Source of the DNA: Oscillatoria sp. SIO1A7
GTDB lineage: Bacteria; Cyanobacteriota; Cyanobacteriia; Cyanobacteriales; Laspinemataceae
DNA length: 64,000 bases
Direction: 5' to 3'
NCBI GenBank assembly: GCA_010672965.1
Contig: JAAHFN010000005.1
Coordinates: 34,170-98,169 of the forward strand
In this document: one piece after another, positions 1 through 10,667 of the stretch
How the letters are laid out: each line of letters begins with the position of its first letter
Position numbering within the stretch: the first letter of the stretch is position 1
Made by a program: the position numbers and the translations under genes
Notes under the pieces: model-generated
Told to the model about the DNA's origin: nothing
The model's input: only the letters and a program-made list of their open reading frames with translations
Database searches by the model: none

Positions 1-433
<433 letters not shown>

Positions 434-547
434 TAGGTCGGTAATAGGCAATAGGTAATGGGTAAGAGGTAATCGGTAAGGAGTAAGGAGCCCCAGCGGC
501 GAATTACGAATTACCATTTACCAATTACCCTATGTGACGAAAATAGC

Positions 548-643
548 CTGTTGCAAAAGCAAGCTGTTGCAAAAGCAAGCTGTTACGAAAATAACCTGTT
601 GCGAAAATAAGCTGTTGCAAAAGTAACCTGTTGCGAAAGTAAT
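548..643. repeat. 16-bp tandem repeat (six units) in the atpE-atpG spacer
   Basis: Six consecutive 16-bp units with consensus CTGTTGCAAAAGCAAG vary at a few positions (G or A, C or A). A degenerate unit precedes them at about 535-547 and a partial one follows at 644-650. The unit length is not a multiple of three and the spacer has no credible gene. The array largely accounts for the unusual 288-bp gap between two genes that must be made in a fixed ratio. Confidence 0.85.
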
Positions 644-721
644 CTGTTGGAAAAACCGACGGCCAGTACCTAGCATCTTTATTTACAGCCCGATCGACAA
701 AAAAACTGACTGACAAAAAAA

Positions 722-1156
722 ATGTTTGATTTTGATGCCACATTGCCTTTAATGGCAGTGCAGTTTTTAATTTTGATGGTCGTATTGAACGCGATTTTCT
801 ACAAGCCACTCACCAAAGCACTTGAAGAACGCGACGAATACATCCTCAGTCGGGAGAGCGATGCAAGCTCGCGCTTGACCAAGGCAGAGGAACTGGCCAA
901 ACAATACGAGCAAGAACTAGCAGGCAGTCGCAAGCAGGCAGGGGCTATTATCGCTGAAGCTCAGGCAGAGGCAGACAAAATAGCAGCCCAACAAATTGCG
1001 GAAGCAGGGGCCGAGGCGCAGAAAATGCGAGAAGAAGCCCAGCAAGAGCTGGATAAACAAAAGGAAGAAGCCATGCGCTCTCTGGAGCAGCAAGTGGATG
1101 CCTTAAGTCGCCAGATTTTGGAAAAACTCTTAGGCGCAGAGTTAGCGAATAATTAG
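722..1156 (+). CDS. atpG: ATP synthase F0 subunit b'
   Basis: This is the second peripheral-stalk b-type subunit found in photosynthetic organisms; with subunit b it forms the stator joining F0 to F1. The 144 residues comprise an N-terminal membrane helix (about residues 8-28) and a long charged Ala/Glu/Gln-rich coiled coil. Unlike subunit b it has no long N-terminal extension before the membrane helix. The ATG follows an A-rich stretch with no clear Shine-Dalgarno sequence. The gene lies between atpE and atpF, the standard cyanobacterial position. Confidence 0.95.
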   Translation: MFDFDATLPLMAVQFLILMVVLNAIFYKPLTKALEERDEYILSRESDASSRLTKAEELAKQYEQELAGSRKQAGAIIAEAQAEADKIAAQQIAEAGAEAQKMREEAQQELDKQKEEAMRSLEQQVDALSRQILEKLLGAELANN

Positions 1157-1187
1157 GAGTTAGATGTTAGAGGTTAGATGTTAGGGG

Positions 1188-1327
1188 ATACAGCGTGTCT
1201 CAAATTGTAATGAACGAAAAGGTAAGGGCGACAGCATCCCCACAACTATCTCGGCTGTAGAACGAGAGTTTCCTTGCTGGGATGCGCGGGCCCCAGAAAC
1301 CTCACATCAATTTGAGAACCACTATAG
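1188..1327. mobile_element. MITE-like element, family 1 (copy a)
   Basis: This about 140-bp sequence has imperfect terminal inverted repeats related to TATAGCGTTTCTCAAAT and encloses the blocks GCGACAGCATCCC and GGGATGC. It fills the atpG-atpF spacer. Related copies lie at 12800-12947, 45383-45528, 47644-47784 and 62105-62235. It has no coding capacity, so it would be non-autonomous. The ends here are more degraded than in the 12.8-kb and 47.6-kb copies. Confidence 0.7.
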
Positions 1328-1387
1328 TCGCAACTAAACATCAAACGGCTAGCATCAACTATAAAATAGAAAAAATAAGGACTTTGT

Positions 1388-1924
1388 ATGATGGGGACTT
1401 TTTGGTTGCTCGCTAGTGCAGAGGCTGCGTCGGAAAAGAGTTTTGGTCTTAATTTCGACATCCTGGAAACTAATGTAATTAACCTGGCGATAGCGATCGG
1501 AATATTATTCTATTTCGGCCGTCAAGCCTTGGGCAAAATTCTTTCGGAGCGACGCTCTAATATAGAAGTCGCTATTCAGGAAGCCGAAACGAGACAAAAG
1601 AAAGCAGCCGCAGAACTAGCCGATCGCCAGCAAAAATTGGCTCAAGCCCAAGCAGAGGCAGAACGGATTAAGGCGGAAGCCTCAGACAGAGCGAAGTCTG
1701 CCAAAGAAGCCATATTGGCTCAGGCAGTCAAGGATGTAGAACGCTTGCGATCGGATGCTAGCAAGGATCTGAGCGTAGCCCAGGAACGGGCAATATTAGA
1801 ACTCCGAGCTAAGGTGACGGCAATGGCCTTGGAGAGAGTGCAAGAGCAGCTAAAAGGCCAGCTTGACGAAGGTAAACAGCAAAAGTTAATTGACCGCAGC
1901 ATTGCACTGCTCGGAGGTGGTTGA
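1388..1924 (+). CDS. atpF: ATP synthase F0 subunit b
   Basis: This is the peripheral-stalk subunit b of the ATP synthase stator. The 178-residue protein has a short N-terminal extension, a membrane helix at about residues 27-50 (VINLAIAIGILFYFG) and a long Ala/Gln/Glu/Lys coiled coil for dimerising with b' and binding delta. Two ATG codons are adjacent; I use the first, with AATAAGGA as the likely ribosome binding site. The stop overlaps the atpH start in a TGATG junction, indicating translational coupling. Confidence 0.95.
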   Translation: MMGTFWLLASAEAASEKSFGLNFDILETNVINLAIAIGILFYFGRQALGKILSERRSNIEVAIQEAETRQKKAAAELADRQQKLAQAQAEAERIKAEASDRAKSAKEAILAQAVKDVERLRSDASKDLSVAQERAILELRAKVTAMALERVQEQLKGQLDEGKQQKLIDRSIALLGGG

Positions 1925-2475
1925 TGAGCATAGTACAATCGCAAGTTTTAGAACCATACGCACAAGGTCTGATGTCTGTGGCGCAAACCCATAACATCAC
2001 CGAGGAAATCGGCAACGATATGCGTTCTTTGTTAAGCCTGCTGCAGGAGTCGCCAGACCTAGAGCAGTTTTTGGCGAATCCCTTTGTCAAGCCTGAAGGC
2101 AAGAAGGCCGCCATAGAACAAATTGCGGGAGAACAAATTCACCAATTTACCCGCAACTTTTTGAAAATTTTGGTGGATAGGGGACGGATACTGTTTCTAG
2201 AGGGAGTATGCCAACAGTATCTGGCACTGCTGAGAAAGTTCAATCAAACCGTGTTAGCAGAAGTGACTGCTACTGTACCCCTAAACGAAGCACAAGAGGG
2301 AATGGTACGGGAGAAAGTGCTGGCGATGACCGGAGCCAGACAGGTGGAGCTGGAGATAAGCATTGACCCCGAATTAATCGGAGGCGTGATTATTAAAGTC
2401 GGCTCCCAAGTGATTGATGCCAGCTTGCGCGGCCAAGTGCGGCGGATTGGGTTGAGCCTAAGTAAAACTAGTTAA
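1924..2475 (+). CDS. atpH: ATP synthase F1 subunit delta
   Basis: This F1 delta subunit (OSCP homologue) joins the top of the alpha3beta3 head to the b/b' stalk. The 183-residue length is normal, and the C-terminal part contains the family signature region ending in GGVIIKVGSQVIDASLRGQV. I start at the ATG that shares one base with the atpF stop (TGATG); the preceding TTG codon is a less likely start. The GGAGGT within the end of atpF serves as the ribosome binding site. Confidence 0.95.
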   Translation: MSIVQSQVLEPYAQGLMSVAQTHNITEEIGNDMRSLLSLLQESPDLEQFLANPFVKPEGKKAAIEQIAGEQIHQFTRNFLKILVDRGRILFLEGVCQQYLALLRKFNQTVLAEVTATVPLNEAQEGMVREKVLAMTGARQVELEISIDPELIGGVIIKVGSQVIDASLRGQVRRIGLSLSKTS

Positions 2476-4298
<1,823 letters not shown>

Positions 4299-4399
4299 CG
4301 AGTAGCAGTAACGAGTAGGCTGTGCAAGAAGCACCATAGATACATGCGTAGGGTGGCCATTGCGGCGCACCCTACATACTTAATTCTAAATCCAGAACG

Positions 4400-5350
4400 A
4401 TGGCAAATCTGAAAGCAATTCGCGATCGCATTAAGTCGGTCAAAAATACCAAAAAAATTACCGAAGCCATGCGCCTGGTGGCAGCAGCTAAGGTTCGCCG
4501 CGCCCAGGAACAGGTCATTGCCACCCGTCCTTTTGCCGATAAATTGGCACAAGTTCTGTATGGTTTGCAGGCACGCTTGAAGTTTGAAAATGCCGATCTG
4601 CCCTTGCTCAAAAAGCGGGAAGTACGCAATGTGGGATTGCTAGTAGTAACTGGCGATCGGGGTCTGTGCGGCGGCTACAATACCAGCATCATCAAGCGTG
4701 CCGAAAACCGCGCCAAGGAAATTCAAGCAGAAGGTCTCGGCTATAAATATGTCCTGGTCGGGCGCAAAGCAACTCAATATTTCCAGCGCCGCAACCAGCC
4801 GATTGATGCCACCTACACCGGCCTAGAGCAGATTCCTACCGCTGCCGAAGCCTCTAAGATTGCGGACGAACTGCTCTCTTTGTTTCTCTCGGAAACTGTA
4901 GATAGAGTCGAGTTAATCTATACCAAGTTTGTCTCCTTAGTTAGCTCTCGCCCAGTAGTGCAAACCCTGCTTCCCCTCGACCCCCAAGGTTTGGAACCCG
5001 GGGATGATGAAGTCTTTCGCCTCACCAGTAAGGGTGGGGTTTTTCAAGTGGAGCGAGAAGTAATTACTAAGCCCACTGAAAGCAGTTTGCCTCGGGATAT
5101 GCTTTTCGAGCAAGAACCAACTCAGATTCTCAATGCACTTTTGCCCCTGTATTTGAATAACCAATTACTGCGAGCGCTTCAAGAATCAGCCGCTAGCGAG
5201 TTGGCCGCTCGGATGACGGCAATGAACAATGCCAGCGAAAATGCCAGCGAGCTGATTGGTACTTTAACTCTTACCTACAACAAGGCACGGCAAGCGGCGA
5301 TTACTCAAGAAATCCTCGAAGTGGTCGGCGGTGCCGAGGCTTTGAATTAA
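4400..5350 (+). CDS. atpC: ATP synthase F1 subunit gamma
   Basis: This is the central rotor shaft of F1. The 316-residue protein is longer than the roughly 290 residues of non-photosynthetic bacteria, consistent with the extra mid-protein segment of cyanobacterial and chloroplast gamma; the region around [16 protein letters not shown] and following acidic residues is where it would lie. I see no regulatory Cys pair there, as expected for a cyanobacterium. The N- and C-terminal helices (start [20 protein letters not shown]; end [15 protein letters not shown]) are well conserved. It is the last gene of the operon here; atpB/atpI lie before the window and beta/epsilon are not present, consistent with the separate beta-epsilon operon of cyanobacteria. 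Confidence 0.97.
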   Translation: MANLKAIRDRIKSVKNTKKITEAMRLVAAAKVRRAQEQVIATRPFADKLAQVLYGLQARLKFENADLPLLKKREVRNVGLLVVTGDRGLCGGYNTSIIKRAENRAKEIQAEGLGYKYVLVGRKATQYFQRRNQPIDATYTGLEQIPTAAEASKIADELLSLFLSETVDRVELIYTKFVSLVSSRPVVQTLLPLDPQGLEPGDDEVFRLTSKGGVFQVEREVITKPTESSLPRDMLFEQEPTQILNALLPLYLNNQLLRALQESAASELAARMTAMNNASENASELIGTLTLTYNKARQAAITQEILEVVGGAEALN

Positions 5351-5439
5351 GCAAGTCGATTTCCGATTGTGGAATTTATTGGGGGCGTCTGGGGGAACTC
5401 GGGCGCTTTTTTTGTTTGGGGCATTGGGCATAGGGCATT

Positions 5440-5600
5440 GGGCATTGGAATAGGCAGGGGGCAAGGGGGCAAGGGAGCAAGGGGGACAAGGGGACAAGGG
5501 GACCGGGAGACCGGGGGACTGGGGGACTGGGGGACTGGGGGACTGGGGGAAAAGGGGACAAGGGGACCAGGAGACCGGGGGACTGGGAGAAGAGGCAGAG
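5440..5600. repeat. G-rich tandem repeat downstream of atpC
   Basis: This purine-rich stretch consists of near-tandem variants of GGGGGACTGGGGGACTGG and GGGGACAAGGGGACC. Similar short units occur at 8273-8312 and 59575-59640. It gives misleading open frames on both strands rich in Gly/Thr or Pro/Ser. It is non-coding and lies in the 1.2-kb gene-free interval 5351-6590. Confidence 0.8.
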
Positions 5601-5644
5601 GGGAAGGAAGGGGGTAAGCTTTCAAGGGTATGTTTTTTATAATC

Positions 5645-5736
5645 CAGGACTTACGCAAACTGTCCATATAAGCGTATTTGTAGGGGCAATCCCCCCGTGG
5701 TTGCCCCAATCGCTCTTTGTCGTTGCGTAAGTCCTG
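5645..5736. mobile_element. MITE-like element, family 2 (copy a)
   Basis: This 92-bp element has perfect 14-bp terminal inverted repeats CAGGACTTACGCAA ... TTGCGTAAGTCCTG and an internal segment TGTAGGGGCAAT. Full or nearly full copies lie at 11661-11741, 12661-12753, 30528-30618 and 56777-56867, and single ends at about 9582, 34765 and 56124. It is too small to encode a transposase. Confidence 0.85.
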
Positions 5737-5757
5737 TAATCCTCTTTTTTGATGTTG

Positions 5758-5920
5758 TCGGTGGGTTTCATAGCCTTCTGGGGCGAAGCATTCCAATTGC
5801 ATTGGTTTTCTCTTATAAGAATAAGTTATCTCGCTTATTGCTGTCGCCCTTACGCTGTCGATTCGCCTAGAAAATATCAAATCTAAAAAACATGCCCTTG
5901 TAAGAAGGGGGTAAGGGGGA
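5758..5920. repeat. Dispersed non-coding repeat with CTGGGGCGAAGCATTCCAA core
   Basis: This segment contains TTGATGTTGTCG, TTCTGGGGCGAAGCATTCCA, a CTGTCGCCC block and, at its far end, AAAAAACATGCCCTTGTAAG. The same blocks appear in the same order at about 49458-49640 and in part at about 63594-63675. The copies are clearly related but too diverged for me to define exact ends. No gene lies inside. Confidence 0.65.
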
Positions 5921-6057
5921 AACACCCTCTCCCCTGCTCGGGGCTCCCTGCTCCTCTGCCCGTAAGGTCCCCAAGTTACCCTTGCCCCCAGTCCCCCAGT
6001 CCCCCCAGTACCCTGGTCCCCAAATAACCCATTTCCTCGGTCCCCGTGTCCCCCAGT

Positions 6058-6105
6058 CCCATGCCCAATGCCCAATGCCCAATGCCCAATGCCCAATGCC
6101 CAATG
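6058..6105. repeat. Tandem CCCAATG-type decamer repeat
   Basis: About five direct copies of the 9-10 bp unit CCCAATGCCC/AATGCCCAATG occur here. The same motif recurs at 35881-35945 and in reverse at 5415-5445 and 49425-49458. It is one of several short tandem repeat classes scattered in non-coding DNA of this window. The surrounding interval to 6590 shows no further gene; an A/T-rich stretch at 6420-6480 could hold the promoter of the kinase gene. Confidence 0.75.
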
Positions 6106-6590
6106 AATAGTGGGTTGTTGCTTTGGCCTGGGTGGTGGAGGCATACAATATGGTATATTCGAGATGTGGTGAGCCGAACAAGCCACCCTAAAAATTGCAG
6201 GCATTGCCTGGAATTGAAAAAGGTAGAGCAGCATTGGATGAGTGGTTTCCCCTTTATAAATGACGAGCTGGACTTTTCGCCTCCCTGTCTGGGGAGCCGG
6301 TGAAATGTTCCTATCGTTGAAGTGGGAAGCGGTGTGGAACTATAGCTTGCAATCCCCAGCAAGCGATCGCCTTTGGCTGGAAAAACAATTATTTTCAGCT
6401 AAGCGGCTCGAAAAAAGATTTTTATAGAATCGGATTAATCTGAATTATATAAAAATATATTGCAGATAGGGGATTGACAATTGACCCTCGGGATTTTCAT
6501 CTTGTGGTTGTGGTGACCTCCCATGCATATGGGAGAAATAGCTACTGGCTTGGGTCTGGTCCATTTAGGCGCCAGAATCCAAAATAGAAA

Positions 6591-8255
6591 ATGGCACAAA
6601 CCACAGGTATTTCACTAAGGCAAGCGGGTAGCGAGAAAAATGTACAATTTGGCAAGATAAGCAAATCTCGGAGATGGTCTGGGACTTTATTGAGGGAGAG
6701 AGCAAGCGTACTCGGTTGGTGCGTTTTGTTAATGGCCTCCTCCACAGCCATTGGCATCTTGGCAATAGATCTCAGCCTACCCAACAGAGTAGAAGAACAT
6801 GTCGATAAGTCCCTAAGACACGAGGTAGAGAAATTTCAGGAATGGGTAAAAACTGACTCGCCTCAAAGCGATCGCCTGGTTGCGATGGCGGGCGAATTTT
6901 TGGAGCGAGAAAATCCTCAAAAAGATAGCTTTCTCTTTGCCCTATTTAACGGCCAGCTCTATAAATCAAAGTCCCTCGCGCTACCAGAATCTTTGAGAGC
7001 CAAATCGCCATTGCTCGGCTATTGGAGTCAACTGCTTCGACCGGAGCAAGGCAAGATATCAATCCCTGGGGGTACGCTTTTGTATCGAGCGGAACCCATC
7101 GAAATTGGAGGGCAAGTTAAAGGGGTATTAGTAGCGGCCAACATTATTGCTCTAGAGGGCGATCGCTTCTCAGGAGTAACAATGCCGATAGCGCGGTTGG
7201 CTGCGATTGCGCCTTACATCGCTGCAGCCTTAGCCTGGATAGTAGTTTGCTTTGTGCTGGTAAGGACGCGATCGCTGCTAAAAGCGGCCCGTAAAATAGC
7301 GGAATCGGACCTAAATCAACGCATTCCAGTGCGGGGCACCGGGGAAGTGGCGGAACTCGGCCGCACTTTTAATAAGATACTCGATCGCGCTGAAGCGGCT
7401 TTGGGTGAAGGACAAAACTTTATCAATTATGTTGGTCACGAACTGCGGACGCCCATCACTATAGTCCGAGGCCATCTAGAGTTGCTCGGAACCGACCCCG
7501 CAGAACAAGAAGAAACAGTGGCATTAGTCCTAGACGAACTAGATCGCATGAGCCGCCTCGTCAACGATTTGGTTTTATTGGCGAAGGCAGAGCGACCGGA
7601 TTTTTTAGATTTGGAAACAGTCGAGGTCGCTTCCCTGACCGAAGAACTCTATGCCAAGGCTCGAACTTTGGGCTCTCGATCCTGGCGATTGGAGGGGAAG
7701 GGCTCTGGCAAAATAGCTCTAGACAGAGGCCGGTTGACTCAGGCGATTATGAACCTGGTAGAGAATGCGACTCATTACACCACGGATAATGATGCGATCG
7801 CTCTGGGTTCTGCAACGACTGAGGAGGCGGTTTATTTCTGGGTATCCGACAGAGGGGAAGGAATTCCAGAAACAGAGCAGGAAAAGATTTTTGAAGGGGG
7901 AGTGCGAGGAGCATCGGCAAAACTACATTGCGAAGGTAGCGGTTTGGGATTGTCTATTGTTAAGGCGATCGCCGTTGCTCACGGGGGTCGAGTAGAACTC
8001 AAAAGCCAACCCGGTCGCGGGTCTGTATTTACTCTCGTTATTCCCCGGGTAGCAATAGAGTTCGAGCCAGAGATCGAGCTAGAGGTCGAACGCTTTGCTC
8101 CAACAGCAGTCGAGCCACAAATAGTATTGGCCTGCCAGCATTCCAGTTTTAGCATTCCGCTTGCCAATACTTCGGAAAGTTCGAGCTGGCGATCGTCTGC
8201 CATCCCATTGGCAAAAACACCTGTAAAATATCGAACTACTCCCGGAGCTTTCTAA
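6591..8255 (+). CDS. Membrane-bound sensor histidine kinase
   Basis: This two-component sensor kinase autophosphorylates on His and should pass phosphate to the OmpR-type regulator encoded just downstream. The 554 residues show an N-terminal membrane helix (about 38-60), an extracytoplasmic sensing region, a second membrane helix (about 205-225), a HAMP linker, a dimerisation/phosphoacceptor domain with His283 in GHELRTPITIVRGHLELL, and a HATPase domain with the N-box, G1 DRGEGIP and G2 GSGLGLSIVKA. About 70 residues after the ATPase domain match nothing I recognise. The signal sensed cannot be told from the sequence. The ATG has little upstream Shine-Dalgarno support. Confidence 0.92.
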   Translation: MAQTTGISLRQAGSEKNVQFGKISKSRRWSGTLLRERASVLGWCVLLMASSTAIGILAIDLSLPNRVEEHVDKSLRHEVEKFQEWVKTDSPQSDRLVAMAGEFLERENPQKDSFLFALFNGQLYKSKSLALPESLRAKSPLLGYWSQLLRPEQGKISIPGGTLLYRAEPIEIGGQVKGVLVAANIIALEGDRFSGVTMPIARLAAIAPYIAAALAWIVVCFVLVRTRSLLKAARKIAESDLNQRIPVRGTGEVAELGRTFNKILDRAEAALGEGQNFINYVGHELRTPITIVRGHLELLGTDPAEQEETVALVLDELDRMSRLVNDLVLLAKAERPDFLDLETVEVASLTEELYAKARTLGSRSWRLEGKGSGKIALDRGRLTQAIMNLVENATHYTTDNDAIALGSATTEEAVYFWVSDRGEGIPETEQEKIFEGGVRGASAKLHCEGSGLGLSIVKAIAVAHGGRVELKSQPGRGSVFTLVIPRVAIEFEPEIELEVERFAPTAVEPQIVLACQHSSFSIPLANTSESSSWRSSAIPLAKTPVKYRTTPGAF

Positions 8256-8271
8256 TAGTCATCCGGTAGGG

Positions 8272-8313
8272 GACTTGGGGACTTGGGGACTTGGGGACTT
8301 GGGGACTTGGGAA
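8272..8313. repeat. 8-bp tandem repeat GGGGACTT
   Basis: About five direct copies of GGGGACTT lie between the kinase and regulator genes. An in-frame start upstream would give the regulator a nonsensical extension through this repeat, which is why I reject the longer frame. Confidence 0.8.
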
Positions 8314-8467
8314 GAATTTTCACTTCTGGTTCTTCCCACCCCTCCCACAGTTCCCACCCTTTCCCATGCTCAATGCCCAATGCCGATTTGGTGTTCTTTG
8401 GCCGATCGCCAGCATTTCTAGAAAGCGACGGTCAAATCTAACTCTAAAAATAATAAGAGCCCCTGTT

Positions 8468-9151
8468 ATGAAGCAAATTCTGATTGCCGAAGATGAAGAG
8501 CGGATTGCCGCTTTCTTGGAAAAAGGTCTTAAGGCGGCTGGGTTTGCCACCACAGTTGCCAAAAATGGTGCCGAGGCAGTTATCGCAGTCTTTGACGGTA
8601 ATTTTGACCTGCTAATCCTGGATTTAGGACTTCCAGAGAAAAATGGTTGGACAGTTCTCGAAGAGTTGCGAGGTCAAGGGCAAAATCTGCCTATCCTAAT
8701 TCTTTCTGCTTATGATGACATAAAAGATAAAGTAGCTCTACTTGATGGGGGAGCTAACGACTATATTAGTAAGCCGTTTAGCTTCCAAGAATTGCTGGCG
8801 CGGATACGAGTGCAATTGCGCAACAATAATTGCGCCCCTGCTCGGTCTGAGGAGATGCTACTCAGCGTCGGGGATATTGTCGTTAACTTGCTGACCCGAG
8901 AAATTAGGGTGGGCGATCGCTTCGTAGAACTATCGGCCAAAGAGTTTGCCATTCTGGAAACTTTCCTGCGCGCCCCAAAACGGATAATGACCCGAGAGCA
9001 GTTGCTCGATAGAGTCTGGGGCTATAACCACGAACCCGGTTCCAATGTTGTTGATGTATATGTAGGCTATTTGCGCAAAAAGCTGGGGAGCGATCGTATC
9101 GAAACCGTCAGAGGCGTCGGCTACCGACTCAAGCAGCAACCGCCGGGATGA
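8468..9151 (+). CDS. OmpR/PhoB-family response regulator
   Basis: This DNA-binding response regulator is the probable partner of the kinase 213 bp upstream. It has 227 residues: a receiver domain with acidic pocket (EDEE near residue 8), phosphorylated Asp52 in LLILDLGLPEKNG and the conserved Lys in SKPFS, then a winged-helix Trans_reg_C domain ending in VRGVGYRL. I start at the ATG of MKQILIAEDEE because the upstream extension is repeat-derived. The target genes are not evident. The first intrinsic terminator of the 142-bp repeat lies about 110 bp downstream. Confidence 0.93.
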   Translation: MKQILIAEDEERIAAFLEKGLKAAGFATTVAKNGAEAVIAVFDGNFDLLILDLGLPEKNGWTVLEELRGQGQNLPILILSAYDDIKDKVALLDGGANDYISKPFSFQELLARIRVQLRNNNCAPARSEEMLLSVGDIVVNLLTREIRVGDRFVELSAKEFAILETFLRAPKRIMTREQLLDRVWGYNHEPGSNVVDVYVGYLRKKLGSDRIETVRGVGYRLKQQPPG

Positions 9152-9163
9152 ATTTTAAAATAA

Positions 9164-9580
9164 ATGAAAGATTTCTCATCAATAGTTCATGCAGTCTTAA
9201 TTAAGACCTGTCATAGTAAGAATTGTACATTAGATACACCGCACCCAATGCCTTGGAGTAGGGGAGAGCTAGTTGCTCGCCCCACTTTTTTTTGGTATTT
9301 TTTTGATGAAAGATTTCTCATCAATAGTTCATGCAGTCTTAATTAAGACCTGTCATAGTAAGAATTGTACATTAGATACACCGCACCCAATGCCTTGGAG
9401 TAGGGGAGAGCTAGTTGCTCGCCCCACTTTTTTTTGGTATTTTTTTGATGAAAGATTTCTCATCAATAGTTCATGCAGTCTTAATTAAGACCTGTCATAG
9501 TAAGAATTGTACATTAGATACACCGCACCCAATGCCTTGGAGTAGGGGAGAGCTAGTTGCTCGCCCCACTTTTTTTTGGG
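9164..9580. repeat. Three direct copies of a 142-bp unit, each with an intrinsic terminator
   Basis: Units begin at 9164, 9306 and 9448 and are essentially identical; the third is cut off just after its T-run. Each contains the palindrome AGTCTTAATTAAGACC, a TTGTACATTAGATAC stretch, and a terminator hairpin (GGGGAGAGC, loop TAGTT, GCTCGCCCC, then T8) at 9261-9293, 9403-9435 and 9545-9577. As 142 is not divisible by three, overlapping open frames in it change phase between units and are unlikely to be translated. It may be a cluster of small RNA genes or a triplicated 3' region of the regulator operon. Confidence 0.9.
9261..9293 (+). terminator. Intrinsic terminator of the regulator operon (first of three identical copies)
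   Basis: A 9-bp stem with one mismatch (GGGGAGAGC / GCTCGCCCC), a 5-base loop and eight T residues follow the regulator stop codon by about 110 bp. Identical hairpins follow at +142 and +284. Confidence 0.85.
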
Positions 9581-9581
9581 A

Positions 9582-9797
9582 CAGGACTTACGCAACGAAA
9601 CTATAGATCGGGGCGTTTCGCTCTTGGGACTGCCCCTACAAACAACACCGCTTTCTGCAAGATTTTTCAAATTGCCTCAAATTGCCCATGTCCAAAGAAG
9701 CAGTAAGGGCGTTTTACGGGAAGAGCTTTCGCTTTTGGCCGCTTTTTGTAGCGAACGCTGCGATCGCTCTTTGCTTATGTATATATAGTCTGCCTGC
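9582..9797. other. Single family-2 MITE end, otherwise featureless
   Basis: CAGGACTTACGCAA at 9582-9595 matches one terminal repeat of MITE family 2 and abuts the truncated third 142-bp unit. The matching opposite end is not found, so this is probably a decayed copy. I see nothing else up to the MORN gene's stop. Confidence 0.5.
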
Positions 9798-10271
9798 TTA
9801 TGGTACTTCCTTTACTAGCCTGTCGTTCTCCCATATTCCTCTTTTTTCGAGACCATCGTACCCAGTAAACACGCCTCTTCCGTGTTTAAGGTTATTACGC
9901 CATTCGCCCCTGTATAGATCTCCGTTAGACCAAGTGTACGATCCTACTCCGTGGCGCATATCGTTACGCCATTCTCCTGTATATTTATCTCCGTTGACAC
10001 CAAAATATGTGCCTATGCCTTCGCGAATTCCATCCTTAGTTTCTCCTTCATATCGACTACTATCAGGGTAAACTTGTGTCTCGCGTATAGCTTTTATAGC
10101 TACCTTATTTTCTGGTGAGTGAGGAGGAGATGTATCCGATCCACCGTTTTTTGCTAAAAAGCCCTCCAAAAAAGGAACAGATGCTCCTGAAATAGTAGCG
10201 GCAACAATGGTAACGACAATCCATACAAGCGAATTAGGTTGATTAATATTTTTCATGCCTGAATCCATCAT
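9798..10271 (-). CDS. Membrane-anchored MORN-repeat protein
   Basis: The 157-residue protein has one N-terminal membrane helix (about residues 14-36, LVWIVVTIVAATISGASVPF) followed by at least three MORN repeats: YEGETKDGIREGIGTY, YTGEWRNDMRHGVGSY and YRGEWRNNLKHGRGVF. MORN repeats form short beta-hairpin strips that often bind lipids or proteins; no enzymatic domain is present. The start could be the first of two adjacent ATG codons or an ATG five codons later (10256). It has no obvious operon partner. Its function is unknown; a structural or envelope role is an inference from the anchor and repeats. Confidence 0.85.
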   Translation of the reverse strand: MMDSGMKNINQPNSLVWIVVTIVAATISGASVPFLEGFLAKNGGSDTSPPHSPENKVAIKAIRETQVYPDSSRYEGETKDGIREGIGTYFGVNGDKYTGEWRNDMRHGVGSYTWSNGDLYRGEWRNNLKHGRGVFTGYDGLEKRGIWENDRLVKEVP

Positions 10272-10667
10272 AATCCATCAGTACCTGCAAAGATTGCTTG
10301 TGCCTAAAAAAAACAAGATGACAAGCAACCCTTCATACATGTAATTTTCCTAGATATATGGTGAGGCTATCCTGAATTTAGAGCATAAGAAAAAGTTAGA
10401 AATTATGCAAATAATTGGGACGAGAGAGCTGGAACACTTCAGCATTCGTTTAATCTTGACCGCTTTACCACTGTAGATCCAAGATATAGGCTATCGTGGC
10501 TTGAGCAAGATAGAACGAAAGCTAAAGGTTTTTCAGGGTCATCCTAATTATTTTGTATCCTAATGCGACTCCCTGTAGATCCAGTAAAGCCTATATTTAT
10601 CCCCCATGCGACTTAGCTTGATTGAAGCAAGTTCAAAGATAAGGCCAACCTCTAAATGGTCGTCATA
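10272..10667. other. Gene-free interval with a possible coding remnant
   Basis: No complete gene is seen. On the plus strand about 46 codons lie open between stops at roughly 10396-10545, reading WDERAGTLQHSFNLDRF, DPRYRLSWLEQDR and ending GFSGSS. The composition is protein-like but there is no start codon and I do not recognise it; it may be the tail of a decayed gene. Confidence 0.3.

Noticed and set aside
5347..6234. 295-codon minus-strand open frame and neighbours downstream of atpC
   Set aside because: The product consists of translated tandem repeats (Pro/Ser/Val runs) and MITE sequence, with no family features.
8291..8467. N-terminal extension of the OmpR-type regulator
   Set aside because: It translates tandem repeat DNA; the receiver domain starts at the ATG at 8468 as in the family.
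9164..9606. Overlapping 60-70 codon frames (MKDFSSIVHAVLIK...) in the 142-bp units
   Set aside because: The unit length is not a multiple of three so frames shift between units, and the frames run through the terminator hairpin.
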